From Spirochaetaceae bacterium (GTDB lineage: Bacteria > Spirochaetota > Spirochaetia > Treponematales > Treponemataceae), in assembly GCA_031290725.1 (NCBI GenBank), contig JAITMZ010000040.1, positions 1 through 7,293 of the forward strand: a DNA stretch of 7,293 nucleotides, read 5' to 3'. The position numbers were made by a program, and so were the translations under genes. Each line of letters begins with the position of its first letter. Within the stretch, counting starts at the first letter, position 1. This document shows, piece by piece, positions 1 through 6,283 of the stretch. The notes under the pieces are model-generated. The model was not told the origin of the DNA and did no database searches. It worked only from the letters and a program-made list of their open reading frames with translations.

Positions 1-1
1 G

Positions 2-604
2 CTTGAGGCGGATTTTGCGGACCTGGGCGGCGCCCTGAGGACCATCGAGGAACGCAGCGCCGGACTGGTGCACATCGACGTAATGGACGGCGCCTTTGTG
101 CCGGAGATATCCTACGGCCAGCCGGTGGTACGCGCCCTCCGGCCCTGTACCGCGTTGCCCTTTGACGTACACCTTATGGTGGAGCATCCGGAGACCCATA
201 TCGAGTCCTTCATCCGCGCCGGGGCGGATTACCTTACTTTTCACCTGGAGGCTGCGGTACATCACCATCGCATTGTACAGATGATCCACGAGCAAGGAAA
301 AAAAGCCGGCATTGCGCTGGTTCCGTCCACGCCGATCTCCGCTTTAAGCGAAATTCTGCCGTATATAGACTTGGTTTTAGTGATGTCCGTCAATCCGGGC
401 TTCGGCGGGCAGCAATTTATCGAATTATCATTTAAGAAAATAAGGGAACTTGCCGATATTCAAAGAAGGAGTGGAACCGGTTTTTTGATTTCCGTTGACG
501 GCGGTGTGAACGAAAAAAACTGTCAACAGGTTTTTGATGCCGGAGCGGACATCGTGGTGTCCGGCTCGGCATTTTTTACCGGTGCTCTGAAATGGGGGCA
601 ATAA
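2..604 (+). CDS. rpe: Ribulose-phosphate 3-epimerase, 5' end cut by the window
   Basis: Interconverts D-ribulose 5-phosphate and D-xylulose 5-phosphate in the cytoplasmic pentose phosphate pathway. The reading frame is open from base 2 and codes for 200 residues. Only about 10 N-terminal residues seem to be missing, because the family's conserved positions sit about 10 lower than in the E. coli enzyme. Seen in the partial protein: HIDVMDG at 24-30, DVHLMVEHP at 55-63, MSVNPGFGGQQF at 128-139 and SVDGGV at 164-169. By family knowledge the metal ligands are His24, Asp26, His57 and Asp166, with Asp26 and Asp166 as the acid/base pair; all are present. A GTG at 68 is internal, since the coding similarity runs upstream of it. 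The C-terminus is short: only 10 residues follow the GSA of the phosphate-binding region, against about 24 in E. coli, so the last helix appears to be missing. The stop codon abuts the next gene's GTG. The second half is visibly more AT-rich than the first. Confidence 0.95.
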   Translation, partial: LEADFADLGGALRTIEERSAGLVHIDVMDGAFVPEISYGQPVVRALRPCTALPFDVHLMVEHPETHIESFIRAGADYLTFHLEAAVHHHRIVQMIHEQGKKAGIALVPSTPISALSEILPYIDLVLVMSVNPGFGGQQFIELSFKKIRELADIQRRSGTGFLISVDGGVNEKNCQQVFDAGADIVVSGSAFFTGALKWGQ

Positions 605-1978
605 GTGAAAAAACTCATCCTGTTGTGCGCGTTAGTGGCGGCTTTTTCCATGGCCGGCATGGCCATCAGTGCCGCGCAGACATCTGACGACCTATTGGTC
701 CGGGGCTACGAAGCCTACAACCAGCGGGATTGGCCCACGGCGGTGCAGTCCTACCGGAACGCCGTGTCCAACCCGCGGTACTCTACCGCAGAAAACTGGT
801 TCATGCTAATCCTGAGCGAACTCTACGCCGGTGAATACGGAAACGTCATCACCGATGGGGAGGTGTTCCTTGCCAGCTTCCCTGGCAGCTCCTACTGCCC
901 CTATGTGCGATACCACATCGGTCGGGCGAATTATCTGACCGGTAATTATTCCAACGCGGCGTACTATTTGACCGAGTTCTGCCACTCCTATCCCAGCCAT
1001 GAGCTGTTTCCCTCGGCCCTATACTGGATTGCCGAGTCCTTCTTTGCACGGGAAAATTACGATGCCGCCCGGGCTCTCTACGAGCGCATTATTCGGGATT
1101 TTCCCGGTGACGCCAAACGCGCCGATGCCCAGTCCCGCATCGAGACCATCAAGTGGTTCCGGCGTACCGAAAGCCAGTTCCAGGCCGACCTGATGAACAG
1201 GCAGCTCTCCTCCTCCGCGCCCGTCCGGGGAGATGGTTATTTTGAGCTGCCGGAGAATTTGTCCGCCGCCGTGCCGCAGTCCCAGCCGTATAATCAGCCC
1301 CCCGCCGCCGTGCCGCAGTCCCAGCCATCTAACCCGCCCCCCGTTGCCGTGCCGCAGATGTATGGCAAGCAGCCGGAAACAGACCAGCAGCAGTTTGTCT
1401 CTACTCTGGTCACCCTGAATGCCCAGTTGGACAAGGACAAACAGGTGCTGAACCAGCGGGTACAGATCGTCACCGACCTGATTATACGGAATACCACACC
1501 CAATGTGCCCCAGAAATGGACGCCGGAACAACAGCGTTTTATCGCCGATGTTCTGGCCCGAAACACCAACAATGTCACCTTGAGCTACGGCAGCGTCGGC
1601 ACCCCGCTCCAGCAGGATTTGATGATTGCCGAGTTGCTCACCCGAAACGCTGACCTGAATTATCGGCAGGTGCCCCTGAATCAGCGCCAGCAGCTGGTGA
1701 CGGACCTTAACGCGCTGAACAACAAAATGGTCGAGGATATGCAGCACATTGAGGGGCAGCAGCGGCTCATCGCCGAGGTGATAACCAACAGCATGGGTCT
1801 GAATGATGGTTTTGTACGATCCGGAGTCCAACCTGGGGTAATCGATAACCGGTTGTCCAACCTGGAGACCCAGTTCAACGACCCCAATCAACGGTCCGCC
1901 GAATCCACAGAATATCAGTCTCTGCTGAACAAGGCGCGTACCCTCTGGACGATCATTGAAGAGCGGAACAAGTACTAG
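605..1978 (+). CDS. Exported TPR protein (YbgF/BamD-like N-terminus) with Pro-rich linker and repeated helical C-terminus
   Basis: A 457-residue protein predicted to act in the periplasm or at the outer membrane; its exact role is unknown. Residues 1-24 form a signal peptide (KK n-region, hydrophobic core, probable cleavage after SAA). No lipobox Cys is seen at the cleavage site. Residues 28-172 hold about four TPR-like units of 34-37 residues with the pattern 'A.Y..G...Y..G.Y..A...', ending in 'DFPGDAKRADAQ'. This resembles the TPR modules of CpoB/YbgF and BamD, but here the TPRs are N-terminal. Residues 218-251 are a Pro/Gln-rich linker with AVPQSQP repeats. Residues 260-397 carry six degenerate helical repeats (described separately), followed by a further helical tail to 457. 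The GTG start follows the rpe stop with no gap and has a G-rich Shine-Dalgarno stretch at 594-598. That position and the signal peptide fix the start. It could be a cell-envelope scaffold or an accessory of outer-membrane or flagellar assembly; this is inference from domain type only. Confidence 0.85.
   Translation: MKKLILLCALVAAFSMAGMAISAAQTSDDLLVRGYEAYNQRDWPTAVQSYRNAVSNPRYSTAENWFMLILSELYAGEYGNVITDGEVFLASFPGSSYCPYVRYHIGRANYLTGNYSNAAYYLTEFCHSYPSHELFPSALYWIAESFFARENYDAARALYERIIRDFPGDAKRADAQSRIETIKWFRRTESQFQADLMNRQLSSSAPVRGDGYFELPENLSAAVPQSQPYNQPPAAVPQSQPSNPPPVAVPQMYGKQPETDQQQFVSTLVTLNAQLDKDKQVLNQRVQIVTDLIIRNTTPNVPQKWTPEQQRFIADVLARNTNNVTLSYGSVGTPLQQDLMIAELLTRNADLNYRQVPLNQRQQLVTDLNALNNKMVEDMQHIEGQQRLIAEVITNSMGLNDGFVRSGVQPGVIDNRLSNLETQFNDPNQRSAESTEYQSLLNKARTLWTIIEERNKY
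1263..1357 (+). repeat. 39-bp in-frame tandem repeat, about 2.4 copies, coding a Pro/Gln linker
   Basis: A stretch of 25 identical bases at 1263-1287 recurs at 1302-1326, and a shortened, slightly diverged copy (17 bases, one or two changes) lies at 1341-1357. The period is exactly 39 bp (13 codons). It encodes AVPQSQP, AVPQSQP and AVPQ within the linker between the TPR domain and the helical-repeat domain. Because the period is a multiple of three, gain or loss of a unit would change linker length without breaking the frame. Confidence 0.85.
1382..1795 (+). repeat. Six degenerate ~24-residue helical repeats at protein level
   Basis: Residues 260-397 of the TPR protein align with themselves at a period of 24 residues, with one 28-residue step. 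The core pattern is roughly Q-Q-x-x-[LI]-[VA]-[TA]-[DE]-L-L-x-R-N. The acidic or Thr anchor falls at residues 267, 291, 315, 343, 367 and 391. An Asn follows five residues later in the first five units (272, 296, 320, 348, 372), and one residue earlier (395) in the last. Examples are IVTDLIIRNT, FIADVLARNT, MIAELLTRNA and LVTDLNALNN. At DNA level the units are strongly diverged, so this is an old structural repeat. I do not recognise the family. Confidence 0.6.
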
Positions 1979-1982
1979 GGAG
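1977..1982 (+). promoter_or_regulatory. Ribosome binding site that points to the GTG at 1991
   Basis: AGGGAG lies 8 nt before the GTG at 1991. For the other in-frame GTG, at 1982, this motif would overlap the start codon itself. The site therefore favours 1991. It also overlaps the stop codon of the preceding gene, which suggests coupled translation. Confidence 0.6.
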
Positions 1983-1990
1983 TGATTACC

Positions 1991-3232
1991 GTGAGAAAAC
2001 GTTGTGCCCTGATCTTTTCTATCCTCTTTTTTCTCACCGGTACCCTATCGGCGGAAAAAATTGACATCGTCAAACAGCGGCTCAGACTGCTGCTTAATGA
2101 TAAAAGCGGCATCTTCTCCCTCTATGTGATCGATGAAAACGGCAAGCAATACCCCCTGTTCGATAAACAGGAACACTCCGGCTCCACCGCTTTTTATGTG
2201 CTCATCGGTTCTAAGATGTACAAGCTCCGCCGTGAAGCGGGTACCACCGTTCAGGCCTACCAAACCCAGGGCGGCGGCGCGTTAATCTATTCCATCCGCA
2301 ACCAGGCGGAGATCATCGTGGAATTTAGCTTCATTGAAACCCTGCCCGGTCTCCCTGCGGACACATTTCGGGTAGACGTGAAGGTCAAAAATATGTCCGG
2401 CAACCAGCAGCCCTTCGCCCTGAAGGGAGTGTTCGATACGGTTTGGGGTGAGCGGAATAAAAATTATTTTTCCACCGCCGCGGTACAGTCCATCAAAAGT
2501 GAGTATCAGATCGGTGCCCCGGAAACTCACCAGTGGATCCGGATGGAAGAATACAACCACTCCCTGCGCTTTTTGTTTTACGGGCCGGGAATCAGTACCC
2601 CGCAGACGGTCACCATGGCAAACAAGGACATCCTCAACGCCCCATCCTGGGAGTCGGGCATATCCGTGGGCCGGAGCTTTACCTCAATTTTTTCCATCAG
2701 CAATCCGGCGATAGAGATGCGCTGGGAGCCGGTAATACTGGCCCACAACGCCACCAATACCGTGACCTTCTACATCTCCCTGTCCAACGGCGATCAGCCC
2801 CCTGCGGTGGTGGCCTTCTATCCGCCCTCGGCTTCCTTGGACGCCCGGGACGTGAGCCGTCCGCCGGTGGACCCTCTGCAGCCGGATAGCAGCACCCTGA
2901 CGGTGAATCCGCCCCCTGCCTTCCAGATCCCCGCGTCGGGACCCGAGGGCCTGCAAAACAGTCCGGTACCGCCTCCGGGAGCTGTGGTGCCGGTAAACCC
3001 AAACATCGGTATGCCGCCGGGGGTAACCGGTTCCATACAGCCCGTGGTGCCCCTTCCGATGCCCCTGAATCCCAATATGGAGAAGGATATCGACTATGCC
3101 CTGAGCCTGATCGACCAGATTACCCGGCTTTCCCAAGGCCCCAACGGCGTCCACGGCCTGAATCGTGACGAAATCACCCGGTTGAACGTGGAACTGGACC
3201 GGGTTTTGAAAAAATTAAGGTGGCAGGAGTAG
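1991..3232 (+). CDS. Exported hypothetical protein: beta-rich domain, Pro-rich linker, C-terminal helix
   Basis: I do not recognise this 413-residue protein. With the GTG at 1991 it begins MRKRCALIFSILFFLTGTLSA, a good signal peptide with cleavage likely after Ala21. The nearby Cys5 is in the n-region and is not a lipobox. Residues 22-36 look helical. Residues 38-268 are rich in alternating hydrophobic and aromatic residues typical of beta-strands (for example FSLYVIDENG, TAFYVLIGSKMYKL, IIVEFSFIETL, TVTFYISLSNG). Residues 270-363 are a low-complexity linker dominated by Pro, Val, Gly and Asn. Residues 364-413 form a charged amphipathic helix (DIDYALSLIDQITRL, then NVELDRVLKKLRWQE). The start at 1982 would add three residues and has a worse ribosome-binding site. 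It sits 12 nt after the TPR gene and 4 nt before the next gene. The protein is most likely periplasmic or surface-facing, and a partner of its neighbours; both statements are inference from the signal peptide and the operon. Confidence 0.8.
   Translation: MRKRCALIFSILFFLTGTLSAEKIDIVKQRLRLLLNDKSGIFSLYVIDENGKQYPLFDKQEHSGSTAFYVLIGSKMYKLRREAGTTVQAYQTQGGGALIYSIRNQAEIIVEFSFIETLPGLPADTFRVDVKVKNMSGNQQPFALKGVFDTVWGERNKNYFSTAAVQSIKSEYQIGAPETHQWIRMEEYNHSLRFLFYGPGISTPQTVTMANKDILNAPSWESGISVGRSFTSIFSISNPAIEMRWEPVILAHNATNTVTFYISLSNGDQPPAVVAFYPPSASLDARDVSRPPVDPLQPDSSTLTVNPPPAFQIPASGPEGLQNSPVPPPGAVVPVNPNIGMPPGVTGSIQPVVPLPMPLNPNMEKDIDYALSLIDQITRLSQGPNGVHGLNRDEITRLNVELDRVLKKLRWQE
3225..3229 (+). promoter_or_regulatory. 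Ribosome binding site for the GTG start at 3237
   Basis: AGGAG is placed 7 nt before the GTG at 3237 and lies inside the last codons of the preceding gene. A downstream in-frame ATG at 3249 would have 19 nt spacing, so the GTG is preferred. Confidence 0.65.
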
Positions 3233-3236
3233 TCTT

Positions 3237-4328
3237 GTGTCTACTTCCATGCTGCTCCGTGCAAGAAAGTTGCTCCAATGCCGGCGATTTTCAAAGGTTA
3301 TCCGTCTGCTAGAGTCCTGCCCCGCAGATTACCAGGATTCGTTTGAGTATTTTTACACCCTGGGAACCGCATGCCTCTATTCAAACCACCCCGCCGGAGC
3401 CGAGGAAAATTACCGGAAAGCGCGAAAGATCAAGATGAAGGATACCAACCTCATGCTGGGTCTGGCGGTGCTGCATCTGCGCTGCGGCGACACGGCCCGC
3501 GCCCTGGATTACTACTTGGATCCTGATATTGACCCGGCGAACAGGATAAAACGGGAAGCCCTGGATTTCATTCAAAAACACGGTGATCCTGACACGATTT
3601 TTGAGTGGCGTGAACGAGGAAAATTAGCGCATTTTTACCCGCCCCTAGGGTACAATCCCGTGGCCGTCCGTGCCGTGGTATGCGCCTGTATCGCGGCGGT
3701 TATACTGCCCGGGGGGTTGTTCTTTTTCCTAAACCGCCGCCCCTCCTCCATCCCTGGGCGCGCAGATTTAAGCCGATTCGAGCTGACTGCGGAGGACCGG
3801 AAGAATGCCCTGGAAGAAGACTTGTCCGCCAATACCTACCGCTGGATTTTGACCTCCCGGGAAATTCTGAGTTCCTACGGGCGGGCGCGGAAGTTTTTCC
3901 AGCAGGGCCGGGACAACGCCGCGCAGGTTGAGGTGAATCGCCTCCTGAATTCCAACACCGCGCCCCATATCCGGCAAAACGCGCGGATTTTAATGAACTA
4001 TTTTGAGGAACCCGGCTTCGACACCCTCATCGACAAGTACCGCTACCAGGATGTGGCTGCCGACCCTCCGCGCTACCAGGATTGCTGGGTGATTTGGTCC
4101 GGCCGGGTATCCAACCTGCAGACCGAAGCAAAGGGTTTGACCTGCGACTTTTTGGTGGGTTACGACACCCAGAAGACTCTGGAAGGCATCGTCCCCCTGC
4201 GTTTTGCCGCCGCCCCGGTGATCGATACTGCCCGTCCGCTACAGGTACTGGCAAAGATCGCCCTTGCGGAGGGCAGTCGGATCACCCTGGAGGGAAAATC
4301 GGTGTACCAACCCCTGAAACAGCCATAA
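3237..4328 (+). CDS. Single-pass membrane protein with N-terminal TPR domain and possible OB-like C-terminal domain
   Basis: A 363-residue protein of unknown function. There is no signal peptide. Residues 5-103 form about three TPR-like units (for example EYFYTLGTACLYSNHPAGAEENYRKARKI and NLMLGLAVLHLRCGDTARALDYYLD). One strong transmembrane segment lies at about 144-166 (VRAVVCACIAAVILPGGLFFFLN). Residues 180-265 are helical, including AQVEVNRLLNSN. Residues 275-361 look like a small beta-barrel with the pattern WSGRVSNL, then IVPLRF, then PLQVLAKI, then RITLEGKSVYQPL, which recalls OB-type folds. The simplest topology is TPR domain in the cytoplasm and C-terminal part in the periplasm. Charges on both sides of the membrane segment are similar, so the orientation is not certain. 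It is the last gene of the four-gene plus-strand run, 4 nt after its neighbour, and ends 12 nt before the convergent nth stop. A link between cytoplasmic and periplasmic parts of an envelope machine is a reasonable inference. Confidence 0.8.
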   Translation: MSTSMLLRARKLLQCRRFSKVIRLLESCPADYQDSFEYFYTLGTACLYSNHPAGAEENYRKARKIKMKDTNLMLGLAVLHLRCGDTARALDYYLDPDIDPANRIKREALDFIQKHGDPDTIFEWRERGKLAHFYPPLGYNPVAVRAVVCACIAAVILPGGLFFFLNRRPSSIPGRADLSRFELTAEDRKNALEEDLSANTYRWILTSREILSSYGRARKFFQQGRDNAAQVEVNRLLNSNTAPHIRQNARILMNYFEEPGFDTLIDKYRYQDVAADPPRYQDCWVIWSGRVSNLQTEAKGLTCDFLVGYDTQKTLEGIVPLRFAAAPVIDTARPLQVLAKIALAEGSRITLEGKSVYQPLKQP

Positions 4329-4362
4329 ATCAGCGTGTCCCTAAGGAAGCGCCGATTTATGG
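4323..4362. terminator. Inverted repeat at the convergent gene junction, candidate bidirectional terminator
   Basis: CCATAAATCAGCG at 4323-4335 pairs with CGCCGATTTATGG at 4350-4362: 13 bp with one mismatch. The loop is 14 nt, and TCC/GGA (4338-4340 with 4345-4347) can pair inside it. It covers the stop of the plus-strand membrane gene, the 12-nt gap, and the last codons of nth. Neither side has a long T tract, and the stem base is AT-rich, so this is not a textbook intrinsic terminator. It may work as an mRNA 3'-end stabiliser or a weak two-way terminator. Confidence 0.45.
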
Positions 4363-4982
4363 GCGCACAGGTCGGCGATGAGACACTGGGTACAGTGGGG
4401 TTTTCGGGCAGTACACACGTAGCGCCCGTGGAGAAGCAGCCAGTGGTGCGCGTGGTGCAGGTAGGGTGCGGGAATTTGCGCCACGAGGTCCCGTTCAACC
4501 ACCTGGGGGGTAGTACCGTCCGACAGGCCTATCCGGGGGCTCACCCGCAGGAGGTGCGTGTCCACCGGCATGGCCGGCTCACCGAAGACTACGTTGAGCA
4601 CCACATTGGCGCTCTTGGGACCCACGCCGGGCAAACTTTCCAGTTCTTCACGGGTGCGGGGAAGGTGCCCGCCGAAGCGCTCCACCAGCGCCGCCGACAG
4701 TCCCATGATGTGCCGTGCCTTTGAACGATACAGGCCGATGGTCTTGATGTATGGAATGAGCTGATCTTCTCCCAGGGCCAACATTTTTTCCGGCGTATCC
4801 GCCACGGCGAAGAGGGCGGGTGCGGCTTTGTTCACCCCCACATCGGTGGCCTGGGCGGAAAGCACCACCGCCACCAGAAACGTGAAGGGATTGGGTGCCT
4901 TCAACTCGCTTTCAGGATGGGGATTGGCGGCCTGAAAGCGGCGGAAGATTTGGTCTATGGCGGCGGACGAAAGAGAGGTCAT
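4341..4982 (-). CDS. nth: Endonuclease III, DNA glycosylase/AP lyase
   Basis: Base-excision repair enzyme that removes oxidised pyrimidines from DNA and cleaves the abasic site by beta-elimination. It has 213 residues, near the 211 of the E. coli protein. Visible motifs in order: FLVAVVLSAQATD at 35-47; the helix-hairpin-helix LESLPGVGPKSANVVLN at 114-130 with the catalytic lysine at 123; VDTH with the catalytic aspartate at 141; HHWLLLHGR at 179-187. The [4Fe-4S] ligands Cys190, Cys197, Cys200 and Cys206 have the family spacing C-x6-C-x2-C-x5-C. The ATG start has a weak AGG 7-8 nt upstream. It lies 15 nt after the metK stop on the same strand, so it is probably cotranscribed with metK. Its 3' end encodes one arm of the hairpin at the convergent junction. 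Confidence 0.96.
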   Translation of the reverse strand: MTSLSSAAIDQIFRRFQAANPHPESELKAPNPFTFLVAVVLSAQATDVGVNKAAPALFAVADTPEKMLALGEDQLIPYIKTIGLYRSKARHIMGLSAALVERFGGHLPRTREELESLPGVGPKSANVVLNVVFGEPAMPVDTHLLRVSPRIGLSDGTTPQVVERDLVAQIPAPYLHHAHHWLLLHGRYVCTARKPHCTQCLIADLCAHKSALP

Positions 4983-4997
4983 CAGGTTACCTGAAAC

Positions 4998-6164
4998 TTA
5001 ATCCACGGCTCGTTTGAGCGCCTCGACCCTGTCGGTTTGCTCCCAGCGGAACTCCGGTCGGCCAAAGTGCCCATAGGCGGCGGTGGCGCGGTAGATGGGG
5101 CGCTTCAGGCCCAGAGCCGCGATAATCCCCGCAGGGGAGCAGTCGAATACCTCCGGCACCGCCCGGGCGATGGCGCTTTCCGATGCCGTGCCGGTCCCGA
5201 AGGTATCCACGGAAACCGAGATGGGGAAGGGCACACCAATGGCATAGGACAACTGCAGCTCCACCCGGTCGGCCAGCCCCGCCGCCACGATGGTCTTGGC
5301 GATGTGGCGGGCCATGTACGCCGCCGACCGGTCCACCTTGCTGGGGTCTTTGCCGGAGAAGCAGCCCCCCCCATGCCTGCCCATGCCACCGTAAGTATCC
5401 ACGATGATCTTGCGGCCAGTCACCCCGGTATCGCCGGTGGGCCCGCCGATAACGAAGCGCCCGGTGGGGTTGATGTAAAACCGGGTTTTGCGGTCTAAAA
5501 GGCCCGTGTTTCCTAGAACCGGTTTTATCACCGATTCGATGAGACCCTCACGGATGGCGGCGTTGGTCACCTCCGGGGTGTGCTGGTGAGACAGCACCAC
5601 CGCATCGATACGCACCGGTTTGTGCCCTTCGTATTCCACCGTCACCTGGCTTTTGGCATCCGGTCTGAGCCAGGGGAGGGCACCGGACTTCCGCAACGCC
5701 GCCGCCTCCCGCATGAGGCGGTGGGCAAACATGATGGGCGCGGGCATAAGCTCCGGCGTTTCGTTGCAGGCAAAGCCGAACATCATGCCCTGATCACCGG
5801 CCCCCTGCTGCCCCGCGTATTCCGCCAGACCCTTTCCGGCGACCCCCTGGTTGATGTCCGGGGATTGGGCATGGATCATGTTGGATATGGCCATGGCGTT
5901 GTAATCCAGTCCCGCATCGGCGCTATCGTAACCGATGTCCTTTGCCACGGTACGTACGATGTCCTGCACGTCCACGTAGGTGCCGGTGGTGATTTCACCG
6001 CCTACCAGCACAAAGGCGGTGGACGCAAATACCTCACAGGCCACGTGGCTCTCTGGATCGTCCTTCAAGCAGGCGTCCAGCACGGAATCCGCGATCTGGT
6101 CGCAAAGTTTGTCAGGGTGGCCTTCGCTCACCGATTCTGACGTGAATAAAAAGCGTTCTTTCAT
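4998..6164 (-). CDS. metK: S-adenosylmethionine synthetase (methionine adenosyltransferase)
   Basis: Makes S-adenosylmethionine from methionine and ATP in the cytoplasm, supplying methyl groups, polyamine synthesis and radical-SAM enzymes. It has 388 residues, close to the family norm of about 384. Seen: [17 protein letters not shown] at 15-31 (ATP site); [21 protein letters not shown] at 121-141; [24 protein letters not shown] at 237-260; the P-loop-like signature [16 protein letters not shown] at 265-280 (Cys is allowed where E. coli has Ala); AYGHFGRP at 363-370. The start is the ATG at 6162-6164 ([11 protein letters not shown]). An in-frame ATG at 6209 would add 15 residues read through the poly-T promoter spacer ([12 protein letters not shown]), which do not belong to the family. 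No good Shine-Dalgarno site is seen upstream, and the predicted transcription start is at or next to the ATG. No SAM riboswitch fits in the short leader. It is the first gene of a metK-nth pair. Confidence 0.97.
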   Translation of the reverse strand: MKERFLFTSESVSEGHPDKLCDQIADSVLDACLKDDPESHVACEVFASTAFVLVGGEITTGTYVDVQDIVRTVAKDIGYDSADAGLDYNAMAISNMIHAQSPDINQGVAGKGLAEYAGQQGAGDQGMMFGFACNETPELMPAPIMFAHRLMREAAALRKSGALPWLRPDAKSQVTVEYEGHKPVRIDAVVLSHQHTPEVTNAAIREGLIESVIKPVLGNTGLLDRKTRFYINPTGRFVIGGPTGDTGVTGRKIIVDTYGGMGRHGGGCFSGKDPSKVDRSAAYMARHIAKTIVAAGLADRVELQLSYAIGVPFPISVSVDTFGTGTASESAIARAVPEVFDCSPAGIIAALGLKRPIYRATAAYGHFGRPEFRWEQTDRVEALKRAVD

Positions 6165-6170
6165 ATTGAC

Positions 6171-6199
6171 AGGGTACCACGCGAAAAAAAAAAAGTCAA
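6171..6199 (-). promoter_or_regulatory. Probable sigma70-type promoter for metK-nth
   Basis: On the minus strand, TTGACT (6199-6194, 5 of 6 to consensus) is followed by a 17-nt spacer that starts with ten T, then TACCCT (6176-6171, 3 of 6). Transcription would begin near 6164, which is the A of the metK ATG, so the mRNA would be leaderless or nearly so. The weak -10 box lowers confidence. Confidence 0.5.
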
Positions 6200-6210
6200 G
6201 GGCTCGCATT

Positions 6211-6234
6211 GCGCCACGTTAAATCTAACCGCGC
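6211..6234. promoter_or_regulatory. Weak dyad between the two divergent promoters, possible operator
   Basis: GCGC, then GTTA-AATC-TAAC (6218-6229), then GCGC form an imperfect palindrome centred near 6223, between the two -35 boxes. The arms are short and the outer arms are one base off centre. It is placed where a regulator of both promoters could bind, but chance is a fair explanation. Confidence 0.2.
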
Positions 6235-6238
6235 CCTC

Positions 6239-6267
6239 TTGACTTTATTTTTTTTTCCCGCTAGTAT
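6239..6267 (+). promoter_or_regulatory. Probable sigma70-type promoter for the outer-membrane protein gene
   Basis: TTGACT at 6239-6244 (5 of 6) is followed by a 17-nt spacer with a T-rich run (T9 at 6248-6256), then TAGTAT at 6262-6267 (4 of 6). Transcription should begin around 6274. The -10 box overlaps the ATG at 6266, which argues that translation starts at the ATG at 6284. The layout mirrors the metK promoter almost element for element. Confidence 0.6.
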
Positions 6268-6283
6268 GGACAAAATATCTGTG

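Noticed and set aside
68..70. GTG at 68 as the start of rpe
   Set aside because: The frame is open upstream to base 2 and the upstream residues (LEADFADLGGALRTIEE) match the normal N-terminal region of the family, so the true start lies before the window.
1019..1891. Long minus-strand open frame (290 codons) opposite the TPR protein gene
   Set aside because: It lies wholly inside a well-supported gene with a signal peptide and repeats. Its product is compositionally odd (His/Gly-rich runs opposite the Pro-rich linker), and it has no recognisable domain.
5037..6140. Plus-strand open frames of 153 and 186 codons opposite metK
   Set aside because: They are antisense to metK, whose motifs are intact over the full length, and the products are His/Arg/Gly-rich with no family signature. 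Such frames are common opposite GC-rich genes.
6166..6171. Perfect TTGACA on the plus strand just before the metK ATG
   Set aside because: At 16-18 nt downstream there are only A residues, with no usable -10 box. The better plus-strand promoter is at 6239-6267.
6184..6256. Inverted repeat with outer T tracts, read as a bidirectional terminator
   Set aside because: The arms (GTCAAGGGC region and GCCCTCTTGAC region) are separated by about 30 nt and lie between two divergent gene starts, where no transcript needs ending. The 17-nt spaced promoter boxes explain the same bases better.
6165..6283. Possible SAM riboswitch upstream of metK
   Set aside because: The predicted metK leader has almost no length, and the intergenic DNA shows no paired structure of the size needed.
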